64,000 nt of DNA from VRUE01 sp963705635 (GTDB lineage: Bacteria > Actinomycetota > Thermoleophilia > Solirubrobacterales > 70-9). This document shows, piece by piece, positions 30,995-39,539 of this stretch. The stretch is from contig CAVPKH010000004.1 in NCBI GenBank assembly GCA_963705635.1, forward strand, positions 620,001 to 684,000. Direction: 5' to 3'. The position numbers and the translations under genes are program-made. Below the pieces are notes generated by a model. It worked only from the letters and a program-made list of their open reading frames with translations. It searched no databases and was not told the origin of the DNA. The first letter of the stretch is position 1, and each line of letters opens with the position of its first letter.

Positions 30995-32151
30995 GGTCGC
31001 GACAGAGCCCACTTGGCTTTCGGAGAGGCGCCAGCAGGGCGCCTCTCTCGCGCAGAGCCTCCCCCTGCCCGACTCGAAGGCGAAGGGCTGGGAATTCACC
31101 GATCTCGCCGGGCTCGAGATCGACGCCTACGAGGCGGTCGACGCCGAGGCGGAGATCGGCGCCGTGCCCGAGGGCGTCACCGTCCTGCCGCTGGCCGAGG
31201 CGACCGCCTCCCACGAGGACCTAGTCCGCGAGCACCTCGGCTCGCTGGTGCCGATCGAGGACTTTTTCGTCGCCCGCAACGAGTCGGGCTGGCGCGACGG
31301 CGTGCTGGTCCACGTGCCGCGCGGCGTCCGCGTCGCCGAGCCGATCCAGATCGAAGTGCCGTTGGACCGCAGCAACGGGGCGCTCGGCTGGCGCACCCTG
31401 ATCGTGCTCGAGGAGGGCGCCGAGGCGGAGGTCTGGGAGCACTGGTCCTCGCCTGCCGACGACATCGATGCGCTGCTCAACTCGGTGGTCGAGCTCAGCG
31501 TCGGCCAGGCCGCGACGCTGCGCTACGTCAACACCCAGGACATCTCCGAGTCAGCCTGGATCTTCGCCACCCAGCGCGCCGAGGTCGAGCCGCGACGCCC
31601 GCCTCGACTGGGCCGCCCTCGGCTTCGGCTCCGGCCGCGGCAAGGTGCGGATGGAGACCAAGCTCGCCGGACCGGGCTCCGAAGCGCGGGTCACCGGCGG
31701 CTACGCCGGCGGGCCCGGACAGCACCTCGACTACGACACCACCCAGGAGCACGCGGCGCCGAACACCAACTCCGACCTCGCCTTCCGCGGGGTCCTGGCC
31801 GCGGGCTCGACCGCTGTCTGGCGCGGGATGATCAAAGTCGACCCCGGCGCCCAGCAGACCGATGCCTTCCAGGAGAGCCGCAACCTGCTGCTCTCGACCG
31901 AGGCCCACGCCGACGCGATCCCCGGCCTGGAGATCCTCGCCGACGACGTCCGCTGCACCCACGCCGCCGCGATCGCCCAGATCGACAGCGACCAGCTCTT
32001 CTACCTGACCTCGCGCGGACTCAGCCCGGCCGAGGCGAAGTCGCTGATCATCGAAGGCTTTCTCGAGTCACTGGTGGAACGACTGGCGGAGGGCCCCGTT
32101 CGCGAGGAGATCTCCGCGGCGCTCGAGCGCCGGCTCGCCGAGATCCTCTAG
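30987..32151 (+). CDS. sufD: SUF scaffold protein SufD, frameshifted
   Basis: 387 residues once an inserted C near 31594 is removed (restoring EVERDARLDWAALGFGSG). The TTG start at 30987 lies inside the sufB end. Features: KGWEFTDLAGLEID near the N-terminus, FFVARNESGWRDGVLVHVPRG, WRTLIVLEEGAEAEVWEHW and the shared SufB/SufD C-terminal fold (HAAPNTNSDLAFRGVLA, QTDAFQESRNLLLS, CTHAAAIAQIDSDQLFYLTS, SRGLSPAEAKSLIIEGF). It partners SufB and SufC. No gene follows on this strand for 340 nt, so it ends the operon. Confidence 0.94.
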
Positions 32152-32159
32152 GCGCGCCC

Positions 32160-32297
32160 CTAGTCGCCGCGCTTCTTGCGGCGTTCCGAGAACGTCGTGC
32201 GAGCGATCGAGCCGAGGACGATGAGGACGGGCGGCAGGTAGAGCACCCAGAGCCAGTGGCCCGCGTGGGCTAGGGGCAGCAGGAGCGCCGTTGCCAT
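32160..32297 (-). CDS. Small membrane protein, 45 residues
   Basis: The ATG at 32297 encodes a peptide starting MATALLLPLAHAGHWLWVLY and ending FSERRKKRGD. It has one membrane segment (WLWVLYLPPVLIVLGSIA) followed by a basic cytosolic tail. An N-terminal HAGHWL stretch before a single helix is something I recall from short conserved proteins in Thermoleophilia, which is why I report it despite the small size. It is convergent with sufD, only 8 nt from its stop. Function unknown. Confidence 0.55.
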   Translation of the reverse strand: MATALLLPLAHAGHWLWVLYLPPVLIVLGSIARTTFSERRKKRGD

Positions 32298-32490
32298 TCA
32301 CTCAGTATGACCGGGTGATTACACGTCTTCCAGGGCTGGCGGTGGCGGGCGGGCCTACCGTTTTCGAGCTATCTTCTTTCAGCTCTTTCGTCCCCTTGGC
32401 TTTCGTCCCCCCTTGGCTCCGTTGGCTTTCGCCAACTCTTTGAATGCCAAGGGCATCGGTTGTCTCTCCCCAGCCCGATTGGAGCATCAG

Positions 32491-33016
32491 ATGCCATACC
32501 AGCGCGCTCTGCCATACGTTGAACCCGAAGCACGCCAGAGCCCGCCGCGCCGAGCGGCGCTTCGCCTGATGAGCGCGCCCGCGGCGGTGGCACTCGAGGG
32601 AACGCTCCCGTTTCGGCTCATCGTCTGGAAGCTCACGCCGATCTTGATGCGGTTGACCGGCGGCCGCTTCGCCCACCTGCTCCCGATGCCCCACCGGAGT
32701 CATCGATACGCGCGACGCGCGCAACGGCAACCGGCATCGCCGCTGTGTCCTCCACTTCCACGACGGTGAGCGGATAACGGTCATTCCCACCAAAGGGGGC
32801 CTTCCCAGCGACCCATTTTGGTATCGGAATGCCTTGGCGGATACGGACGTGCTCTTTGAATCGCAGCCATTCCAGGCCCAGCCAGTTGAGGACGAGGCGG
32901 AGCTGCGGCGCCTTTGGGCAATTGCGGATCGCTTCTTCCCCCCAAGCGTGACCTACCGCCAGCGCGCCGCTCGAACGGGTCGAACGATCCCGGTCCTCCA
33001 GCTCCTTCCAGCTTGA
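32491..33016 (+). CDS. DUF385/F420-type nitroreductase-family protein, frameshifted
   Basis: 174 residues after removing one extra C near 32691. ATG at 32491 with GGAG 6 nt before it. Conserved stretches: LTGGRFAHLLPMPTGVIDTR, ARNGN.HRRCVLHFHDGE, ITVIPTKGGLPSDPFWYRNA, LADTDVLFESQPFQAQPVED, RLWAIADRFFPPSVTYRQRA and GRTIPVLQLLPA. This matches deazaflavin (F420)-dependent or F420-binding split-barrel proteins. The reaction and substrate are unknown; several members bind cofactor without known activity. Confidence 0.75.
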
Positions 33017-33336
33017 TGTCCAGCAAGTGCCCGGCGGCGGCCCACCTGCCGCGCTGCTGATCGGGCCAATCGCAACCGTTCCGTGGAATCCACGGGTGGC
33101 CGGTCGACGGTCGCGCACCGCGTGCGAGACGGGCGCGCTTCGGCCTTTCGGGCCCCTGTACGCCAGAACCGCCGGCCTTGCGAGCGGCGGTTCCGACACC
33201 ACAAGAGTCAAGTGAGAGGACTCCACCCCCAGTAGACCAAAGCGCGGGCTCGATCGCATCGGTAGAAAACCGCGCCGTGGGTGGGGCTCAACCGCACTCT
33301 TTTCGCAGGGCGCGTAATTTCGCAAGGCCGTAAAGG
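33017..33336. other. Gene-free stretch with small palindromes
   Basis: About 320 bases between convergent genes with no supportable reading frame. It contains a hairpin with arms GAACCGCCG / CGGCGGTTC (near 33168-33195) and a dyad CCGTGG-AAT-CCACGG (near 33081-33095). These may end transcription of the DUF385 gene or of the minus-strand membrane-protein gene. Confidence 0.5.
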
Positions 33337-34734
33337 TCATGCGTTGGAGACCGAGAGCAGGTAAAGCCCAAAGCAGGTGAAGGCGACCATCACGGCCAGC
33401 ATCCAGTACTGGGAGCGGGCCGCCTGGCGGTAGTCCCCCCAGTACGCGGTTGCGCGGTCGTGGGCGAGGGTCAGCCCCGCCACGTGGCCGATCACGAGCG
33501 CCGCCACCTGCACGTACCAGATCGCGTTGGCGCTGAGCAGCTTGAAGTCGATCCCGCCCGACGCCGTGCCGAAAAGATTGGTTGTCGCGGTGCCCAGCGG
33601 GTCAGAGAGGAGGTAGGTGAACTGCGCCTGCTCCTGGAAGACGAAGAGGCTGAAGTAGTGGGCAACCAGGTAGGCGAAGGCAATCGGGATCAGGGTGTGA
33701 GCGAAGCCGACGCGCAGTTTCTTCAGCGGCGGGGCGCCGCGCACGGTGGACATCCCCCGCACTCCGATCAGGTAGACGAGGCCGACCCCGGCGAAGCAGA
33801 GCGCCATGAAGATGGTGTCGGTGAGGCGCAGCGACGTGGTCAGGCTGAAGCCGGCGTCGGCCAGCCATTCGAAGGTCCGCAGGATCGCGCTCTTGAAGGC
33901 GCCCTCCTGGGCGCCGTCGAAGCTGGTCGAGGCGATCGAGGCGATCACCACCGCGGCCGAGCCCGGCACGGTCGCCCAGTGCGTCGCCGCCGCCAGCGGG
34001 CGCCGCCGTCCCAGCCGGCCATCCTTGACCCCGAAGGAGCCGAGCTGGGAGAACATCCCGAAGTAGACCGAGAACACCTCGCCGGTCTGACACCACTTCT
34101 CCACCCCGAAGAGGGCCATCATCGCCAGGGTGTAGAGGCTGTAGATAACGGCCGCCAGCCCGGCGGCATGGGGAGAAAGCCCGACCGCGACCCCGCCGCT
34201 GGCGCCGTAGACGACCTCGAGCCAGACGACCGCCATCAGGCCCACGGCCGCCGGCCAGCGGCCGAGGCGCTCGGGATAGCGTACGTGCGCCGGTGGCTGC
34301 CCGGCGATTGCCGAGAACCCGCCGCCGATGACCCGGGCGACGGCACGCCAGGGATTGAAGGGCCGGAAGACGTCACCGAGGACGACGCTGAACAAGGCGA
34401 AGCCAAGCCAGGAGGTGACGAAGAGGAAGGTCAGCGCGAAGTTGCGGTCGGGCGCTTCGGTCCCCTGCAGGCCGGCGTATATGGACAGGCCGAGGAGAAA
34501 GACGCCGACCGCCCCGCAGATGATCTGCGCGGGAATGCTCAGCAGCCCTCGCGAGAGCCCCGCCCCGAGGGGACGCCAATGGTCCTCCTCGAAACGGGGC
34601 TTGCGCCAGGCTGCCGAGAGCGCGAAGAAGGAGACGATCAGGACGATCGACGCCCCCCAGGCGAACAGCCATGCCGGTATTGGCAGGTCCTTGCGCGCCA
34701 CCAGCGCGTGGGCCACCGGCAGCAGCAGGTTCAT
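33337..34734 (-). CDS. Polytopic membrane protein, 'fenitrothion hydrolase'-annotated type
   Basis: 465 residues with about 11-12 hydrophobic segments (for example LFAWGASIVLIVSFFALSA, AVGVFLLGLSIYAGLQ, LTFLFVTSWLGFALFSVVLG, WYVQVAALVIGHVAGLTLAH). Long proteins of this kind occur in Thermoleophilia and, as I recall, carry the weak database name fenitrothion hydrolase; nothing here supports that activity. Conserved-looking loops include FRPFNPWRA and LGSFGVKDGRLGRR. Its ATG overlaps the cupredoxin-like gene's stop (ATGA), so the two are translationally coupled and may work together, perhaps in metal handling or respiration. Function unknown. Confidence 0.75.
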   Translation of the reverse strand: MNLLLPVAHALVARKDLPIPAWLFAWGASIVLIVSFFALSAAWRKPRFEEDHWRPLGAGLSRGLLSIPAQIICGAVGVFLLGLSIYAGLQGTEAPDRNFALTFLFVTSWLGFALFSVVLGDVFRPFNPWRAVARVIGGGFSAIAGQPPAHVRYPERLGRWPAAVGLMAVVWLEVVYGASGGVAVGLSPHAAGLAAVIYSLYTLAMMALFGVEKWCQTGEVFSVYFGMFSQLGSFGVKDGRLGRRRPLAAATHWATVPGSAAVVIASIASTSFDGAQEGAFKSAILRTFEWLADAGFSLTTSLRLTDTIFMALCFAGVGLVYLIGVRGMSTVRGAPPLKKLRVGFAHTLIPIAFAYLVAHYFSLFVFQEQAQFTYLLSDPLGTATTNLFGTASGGIDFKLLSANAIWYVQVAALVIGHVAGLTLAHDRATAYWGDYRQAARSQYWMLAVMVAFTCFGLYLLSVSNA

Positions 34735-35114
34735 GGATTGACCGTCAGCTGGATTATCTGTTCCTTGCGATCCTCCAGCTCAGCCTCGAACACACCTTCG
34801 ATCGAGGCCGGGAAGTCAAAGCTCACCGAGCCACCGGCCTCGACGTCCTTCATGATGTCGTAGCCGTGCACGTGGATCTCGTCGCTGACGTCGGAGTCCA
34901 CCTTGAAGCGGATCTGTTCGCCCTCGTTGTAGGTGAGCTCCCTGATCCCACCGACCGGCTCGCCGTTCTTGACGACGATCGTGGGGACCTTGCCGCTGGC
35001 GTTGCTGGTGTCGCCACTGCTGCCGCCGTCGTCGTCCTTGAGGACGACCAGCAGCACGATCGCGACGACGATAACCCCAATGCCGACCGCCAGACGCATC
35101 GTTTTCGAATCCAT
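34731..35114 (-). CDS. Membrane-anchored cupredoxin-like domain protein
   Basis: 127 residues. An N-terminal helix (MRLAVGIGVIVVAIVLLVVL) is followed by a DDDGGSSGD linker and a beta-rich domain: PTIVVKNGEPVGGIRELTYN, EGEQIRFKVDSDVSDEIHVH, GYDIMKDVEAGGSVSFDFPA, EGVFEAELE. The pattern resembles cupredoxin-like domains, but only HVHGYD offers His ligands and no Cys or Met copper site is evident, so copper binding is doubtful. It is co-transcribed with the overlapping polytopic gene and with the small gene upstream. Confidence 0.75.
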   Translation of the reverse strand: MDSKTMRLAVGIGVIVVAIVLLVVLKDDDGGSSGDTSNASGKVPTIVVKNGEPVGGIRELTYNEGEQIRFKVDSDVSDEIHVHGYDIMKDVEAGGSVSFDFPASIEGVFEAELEDRKEQIIQLTVNP

Positions 35115-35222
35115 CGTTTGCTCCTCTGCTCGTGGCGCGGAGCACCCCCGCGCCTGCTTTTGCCCGCGGCCGGACGGCCGCGGCGCTCTCAGCCGTGACC
35201 GTCGTGGCCACGGATCGCGGAT

Positions 35223-35459
35223 CTAGAGCGCGAGCGGTGGCGGGCGCTGAGCGAAGCCGAAGGCGATCAGGAGCCCGCCGCTGACCGCGCGGGAGCGGGG
35301 GGCCCGGGGACACGGCTGGCTTTTCGCGTCCCGCGAGCGTGGCAGCGGGCTGATCCACTCCGCGAGCCTGACTATCGCGTCGAAGCCCGGGTAGTGCCCC
35401 AGCAGCAGCGAGCCGACGAGCAACAGCAGCGGTATCAGCGCCAGTGCGATCTCTGCCAT
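35223..35459 (-). CDS. Small membrane protein heading the cupredoxin operon
   Basis: 78 residues: a leading helix MAEIALALIPLLLLVGSLLL, then GHYPGFDAIVRLAEWI, a basic Arg/Pro-rich middle and a second hydrophobic stretch (GGLLIAFGFA). Similar short proteins with LLLGHYPG lie next to cupredoxin-like genes in Thermoleophilia, as I recall. First gene of a three-gene minus-strand unit ending at 33337. Function unknown. Confidence 0.6.
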   Translation of the reverse strand: MAEIALALIPLLLLVGSLLLGHYPGFDAIVRLAEWISPLPRSRDAKSQPCPRAPRSRAVSGGLLIAFGFAQRPPPLAL

Positions 35460-35515
35460 CGCTTGGAAAATCTATCGGAAAGTTTTAAGCGCTCCTAAGG
35501 CAATAGCTTTCGACC

Positions 35516-36373
35516 ATGCGCCCGGAGCGGGACAACATCGGCGCCCCCGACCTGCCGGCCGACGCCGTCTGGATCGGGCAGGCGCCGCAATCGATGCCGG
35601 CGCTGACGGCGGTTGGCCCTGTGCTGGTCCACTTCTTCGACTACTCGCAGCTCAACAGCGTGCGCACGCTGCCCTACCTGATCGAGTGGGACCGCCGCTA
35701 TCGCGACGCCGGCCTGCGGACGATCGGCGTGCAGTCGCCGCGCTTCCCCTTCGGGGCCGATCCGGTCAACGTGGCGGCGGGCCTGCGCGACCTCGGCGTC
35801 ACCTTCCCCGTCACGATCGACGCCGACCGCCAGCTCTGGCACGCCTACGGCTGCGAGGGCTGGCCCAGCCTCTTCCTCTGGACCACGGGCGGGGCGCTGG
35901 GCTGGTTTCACTTCGGCGAGGGCGAATACCTCGGCACCGAGGAGGCAATTCAGGAGGAGCTGCGCCAGCTCGACGCGCTGCAATCGCTGCCCGCGCCGAT
36001 GGAGCCGCTGCGCCCGTCCGACGCCCCGGGCGCGCTGGTGATGCCGCCCACCCCCGAGCTGCTCCCGACCGGATCGCTCGAGGAGGCGTTCACGGTCGAG
36101 CGCGAGGACGAGGGCATCGACATCCCCTACGCGGCCGCGGGCGTCTTCGTCACCGCCGAGGGCGAGGGCGAGATCAGGCTCGAACGTGACAACGTCCCGA
36201 CCGACTCGGTCGAGGTGACCAACCCCGGCCTCTACGCACTCGCCGAGCACCCCCGCCACGAGCCCCACCGGATCGGGGTCCGGCCCGAGCCCGGCATGCG
36301 CATCTGGTCGGTCAGCTTCGCGCCGGGCCTGAAGCGGGAGCAGCCGGACGAGCCACCCGCGGCGCAGCCCTAG
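35516..36373 (+). CDS. Thioredoxin-fold (TlpA/DipZ-like) protein lacking CXXC
   Basis: 285 residues. The N-terminal half is a TlpA/DipZ-type fold: GPVLVHFFDYSQLNSVRTLP, then LRTIGVQSPRFPFG, LGVTFPVTIDADRQLWHAYG, CEGWPSLFLWTTGGALGWF (with the cis-Pro WPS). Family members have W-x-C-x-x-C at the place where this protein has DYSQLNS (residues 42-48), so the redox pair is missing. The C-terminal half (residues 195-270) looks like the DipZ-type beta-sandwich appended domain (GVFVTAEGEGEIRLER, PGLYALAEHPRHEPH). It has no signal peptide. Possibly a binding rather than redox protein. Its TAG overlaps the convergent ispH stop. Confidence 0.8.
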   Translation: MRPERDNIGAPDLPADAVWIGQAPQSMPALTAVGPVLVHFFDYSQLNSVRTLPYLIEWDRRYRDAGLRTIGVQSPRFPFGADPVNVAAGLRDLGVTFPVTIDADRQLWHAYGCEGWPSLFLWTTGGALGWFHFGEGEYLGTEEAIQEELRQLDALQSLPAPMEPLRPSDAPGALVMPPTPELLPTGSLEEAFTVEREDEGIDIPYAAAGVFVTAEGEGEIRLERDNVPTDSVEVTNPGLYALAEHPRHEPHRIGVRPEPGMRIWSVSFAPGLKREQPDEPPAAQP

Positions 36374-37338
36374 GCGCGGGTCGCGAGCTCTTCGCGGATC
36401 TCTTTGGGGAGCATGAAGCGCACGTCCTCGTGGACGGTGCGCAGCTCGGAGACGTCCTCGGCGCCGCGCTCGCGGAAGAGCTCGACCAGACGCTCGACCA
36501 GCTCCTCGGGGGCGCTGGCCCCGGAGGTGATGCCGACGGTCTCGACCCCCTCCAGCCACTCCTCTTCGACCTGAGTGTGGTTGTCGATCAGGTGCGAGGC
36601 GGCGCCGTGTTCGCGCGCGACCTCGACCAGGCGGTTGGAGTTGGAGGAGTTGGTCGAGCCGATGACGAGGACGAGGTCGCACTCGCGGGCGAGCTGCTTG
36701 ACCGCGATCTGGCGGTTCGTCGTCGCGTAACAGATGTCATCCGACTTGGAGCTGACGATCGCCGGGAACTTGGCCCGCAGGGCGGCGATCACCTCCGCGG
36801 TCTCGTCGACCGAAAGCGTGGTCTGGGTGATGAAGGCGACTTTCTCGGGATCGGGGACCTCGAGCGCATCGACCTCGTCGGCGGTTTCGATCAGGACGAT
36901 GCTGTCGGGAGCCTCGCCGGTGGTCCCTTCGACCTCCTCGTGTCCATCGTGGCCAATCATCACGATCGTGTAGCCCTCGGCGGCGAAGCGGCGCGCGGAA
37001 ACGTGGACCTTGGTGACCAGCGGGCAGGTGGCGTCGATCGTGCGCAGGCCGCGGCTGGCGGCGTTGTCGTGGACCGCCGGGGCGACGCCGTGGGCGGAGA
37101 AGACGACCATCTCGCCCTCAGGCACCTCGGTCTCCTGCTCGACGAAGATCGCGCCGCGCTTGGCGAGCTCCTCGACCACGTGCTTGTTGTGGACGATCTC
37201 CTTGCGCACGTAGACGGGGGCGCCGTAGAGCTCGAGCGCGCGCTCGACCGTCTGCACGGCGCGGTCGACGCCGGCGCAGTAGCCGCGCGGAGCGGCGAGC
37301 AGAACCCGCTTCGGAGCGGTTGTGGTCGAGATCGCCAT
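36370..37338 (-). CDS. ispH: 4-hydroxy-3-methylbut-2-enyl diphosphate reductase
   Basis: 322 residues. IspH makes IPP and DMAPP from HMBPP, the last step of the MEP isoprenoid pathway, using a [4Fe-4S] cluster. The three cluster Cys are in PRGYCAGVDRA, TIDATCPLVTK and DDICYATTNRQ. Substrate residues include EIVHNKHVV, FSAHGVAP, the TQTTLSVD loop and GSTNSSNSNRL. Length and motif order are normal. The start ATG at 37338 is close to a long hairpin, and the wax-ester synthase gene diverges from it. Confidence 0.97.
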   Translation of the reverse strand: MAISTTTAPKRVLLAAPRGYCAGVDRAVQTVERALELYGAPVYVRKEIVHNKHVVEELAKRGAIFVEQETEVPEGEMVVFSAHGVAPAVHDNAASRGLRTIDATCPLVTKVHVSARRFAAEGYTIVMIGHDGHEEVEGTTGEAPDSIVLIETADEVDALEVPDPEKVAFITQTTLSVDETAEVIAALRAKFPAIVSSKSDDICYATTNRQIAVKQLARECDLVLVIGSTNSSNSNRLVEVAREHGAASHLIDNHTQVEEEWLEGVETVGITSGASAPEELVERLVELFRERGAEDVSELRTVHEDVRFMLPKEIREELATRA

Positions 37339-37349
37339 AGCTGCAGGCT

Positions 37350-37411
37350 ACCGGGGGCGTGTCTGAGCATATGGGTCCCATAGGCCCCGTTAGCTCAGAC
37401 ACGCCCCCGGT
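37350..37411. repeat. 19-bp inverted repeat in the ispH/WS-DGAT divergent region
   Basis: Perfect arms ACCGGGGGCGTGTCTGAGC (37350-37368) and GCTCAGACACGCCCCCGGT (37393-37411). The 24-nt loop itself holds the palindrome ATGGG-T-CCCAT. Since both flanking genes start here and diverge, a terminator is unlikely; a shared regulatory site or mobile palindrome is more probable. Confidence 0.85.
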
Positions 37412-37474
37412 TGGGCGCTTGCGGATGGCGGCACTGCGAAGCCTCGGCACGCGGGCGTGGCTAGCCTTGGGGGA

Positions 37475-38887
37475 ATGGCAACCCACGGACGCCACCTCGA
37501 CCGGCTGACCGCGGTCGACGCCTCGTTCCTCACCAACGAGACCTCGGCGAGCCACATGCACGTCGGCGCGATCCTGATCTTCGAGGGGCCGCCGCCGAAA
37601 TACGTCGACCTGGTCGAGCACGTGCGCGGCCGCCTCAGCCAGGTGCCGCGCTTTCGCCAGCGCCTCGTCGTGCCGCCGCTGGAGGCGGGCCGGCCGCTCT
37701 GGGCCGACGACGTCAACTTCAACCTGACCTACCACATCCGCCACAGCGCGCTGCCCGAGCCGGGCGGCGAGCAGCAGCTGAAGCGGCTCGCCGCGCGGGT
37801 CTTCTCGCAGCAGCTCGACCGCTCCAAGCCGCTCTGGGAGCTGTGGCTGGTCCAGGGGCTGGAGCGTGACCGCTTCGCCCTGCTGACCAAGACCCACCAC
37901 GCGATGGTCGACGGCATCTCCGGCGTCGACATCGGCACCGTGCTGTTCGACCTCGAGCCGGTGCCGGAGCCGGCGGGGGGCGACGACGGCTGGGTGCCGC
38001 AGCGCCAGCCGACCACCGCCGAGCTGGTCGCGCGCGGCGCGGTCGACGCGGCGGCGGCGCCGGTGAAGCTGGTCGAGCGGGCGGTCGAGGCGGTGCGCCA
38101 CCCCGAGCTGGCGGCGCGGCGCGTCGGCGAGGCGCTGGAGGGGGTTGGCGAGGTCCTCGGCGCCTTCGCCGATCCCGCGCCAGACGTGCCCCTGAACCTG
38201 CCGATCGGCCCACACCGTCGCTTCACCTGGGCGCGCTCGGAGCTGGCGACCTTCAAGCGGATCAAGGACTCGCTGGGCGGCACCGTCAACGACGTCGTGC
38301 TCGCCGTGGTCACGGGAGCGCTGCGCGAGTGGTTGCACGGCCGCGGCATCCGCACCGAGGGCCTGGAGCTGCGGGCGCTGGTGCCGGTCTCGATCCGCAG
38401 CCAGGACGAGCGCGGCGACCTCGGCAACCGGATCGCGGCGATGCGCGGGCCCCTGCCGGTCTACGTCGAGGACCCGGTGCGGCGGCTGCGGGTGGTGAGC
38501 GAGCAGATGGAGGGCCTGAAGCGCTCCAAGCAGGCGCTCGGCGCCGAAGTTATCTCGCGCTTCAACGACTTCGCCCCGCCGACCCTGCTGGCGCAGGCCT
38601 CGCGGATCAACTTCTCCACCCGCCTCTTCAATCTGATCGTGACCAACGTGCCGGGGCCGCAGATCCCCCTCTACGTGCTCGGCCGCGAGCTGGAGGAGGT
38701 CTTCCCGGTCGCCTTCCTGCCCCAGAACCACGCGATGGCGGTGGCGATCATGAGCTACAACGGCCGCCTCGGCTTCGGCCTGCTGGCGGACTACGACTCG
38801 ATGGAGGACGTCGAAGACTTCGCCGCCGGCCTCAACCGCTCGCTCGAGGAGCTCGAGGAAGCCGCGGCGGCGGCCGCTCCCGCCTGA
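37475..38887 (+). CDS. Wax ester synthase / diacylglycerol acyltransferase
   Basis: 470 residues from ATG 37475 (MATHGRHLDRLTAVDASFL). The catalytic motif HHxxxDG is KTHHAMVDGISG (about residue 140). Other WS/DGAT landmarks: PRFRQRLV, DRSKPLWELWLVQGL, GTVNDVVLAVVTGALR, LVPVSIR and NLIVTNVPGPQIPLYVLG. The enzyme esterifies fatty acyl-CoA to diacylglycerol or long-chain alcohols, giving storage lipid. It ends in an Ala-rich tail and is followed by a copy of the dispersed palindrome. Confidence 0.93.
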   Translation: MATHGRHLDRLTAVDASFLTNETSASHMHVGAILIFEGPPPKYVDLVEHVRGRLSQVPRFRQRLVVPPLEAGRPLWADDVNFNLTYHIRHSALPEPGGEQQLKRLAARVFSQQLDRSKPLWELWLVQGLERDRFALLTKTHHAMVDGISGVDIGTVLFDLEPVPEPAGGDDGWVPQRQPTTAELVARGAVDAAAAPVKLVERAVEAVRHPELAARRVGEALEGVGEVLGAFADPAPDVPLNLPIGPHRRFTWARSELATFKRIKDSLGGTVNDVVLAVVTGALREWLHGRGIRTEGLELRALVPVSIRSQDERGDLGNRIAAMRGPLPVYVEDPVRRLRVVSEQMEGLKRSKQALGAEVISRFNDFAPPTLLAQASRINFSTRLFNLIVTNVPGPQIPLYVLGRELEEVFPVAFLPQNHAMAVAIMSYNGRLGFGLLADYDSMEDVEDFAAGLNRSLEELEEAAAAAAPA

Positions 38888-38896
38888 CCCCCCTGT

Positions 38897-38945
38897 CACG
38901 CGAATCAAGTTCTCCATCTATTTCATTGAAAACTTGATTCGGGTG
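38897..38945. repeat. Dispersed palindromic repeat, copy 2
   Basis: Arms CACGCGAATCAAGTTCTC and GAAAACTTGATTCGGGTG (two mispairs) with loop CATCTATTTCATT. It matches copy 1 (25921-25969) at 45 of 49 positions. It lies 10 nt after the WS/DGAT stop and 31 nt before fxsA. Confidence 0.88.
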
Positions 38946-38976
38946 GGCGGACTTCGCGGCCGGCTAGGCTAGATCG

Positions 38977-39444
38977 GTGGCAATCCTCGTCGCCCTCTTC
39001 ATCGTCGTCCCAATCGTCGAGCTCTACGTGATCTTCCAGATCGGCTCGCTGATCGGGGTCCTCCCCACCATCGCCCTGCTCCTCGCCGACGCCGTGCTCG
39101 GCTCGCTGCTGCTGCGCCACCAGGGCCGCGGCGCCTGGCGCCGCTTCAACGCCGCCCTCGCCGAGCGCCGCTTCCCCGGCCGCGAGGTTGCCGACGGCCT
39201 GCTGATCGCGGTCGGCGGCACCCTCCTCCTCACCCCCGGCTTCGTCACCGACATCGTCGGCGCGATCTTCCTGATCCCGCCGACGCGGGCGATCGTGCGG
39301 CGCCTGCTGCGCGGCTACATGGGCAAGCGCTTCGCCGTGGTCGGCGTCCCCGGCCCCAACGGCCCGCCGCGGGCAAGCCGCTCCTACGACTTCGACGCGA
39401 CCGCTGAAGAGATCGACGCCGAGAACCCGCGCCTACCCGGCTAG
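38977..39444 (+). CDS. fxsA: FxsA-family membrane protein
   Basis: 155 residues from a GTG at 38977. Hydrophobic segments VALFIVVPIVELYVIFQIGS, IGVLPTIALLLADAVLGSLL and VADGLLIAVGGTLLLTPGFV carry the FxsA signature (P.vEly......G, LTPGF.TD..G, IPP.R). The basic C-terminus ends in an acidic region. In E. coli overproduction of FxsA relieves F exclusion of phage T7; the cellular role is unclear. Confidence 0.9.
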   Translation: MAILVALFIVVPIVELYVIFQIGSLIGVLPTIALLLADAVLGSLLLRHQGRGAWRRFNAALAERRFPGREVADGLLIAVGGTLLLTPGFVTDIVGAIFLIPPTRAIVRRLLRGYMGKRFAVVGVPGPNGPPRASRSYDFDATAEEIDAENPRLPG

Positions 39445-39539
39445 GCCACTACCCATCGAGCGCCCGAGCCCGGCGCAACCGCCGGCGGGCTCGATCAGCA
39501 CCCACGACAGCGTCTGGCTTTAGGCGACGCGGATGAATC

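Noticed and set aside
32302..33340. Minus-strand open frames opposite the DUF385 gene
   Set aside because: Composition is Arg/Gly/Pro-rich with no recognisable domain, and the plus strand carries a clear DUF385 protein there.
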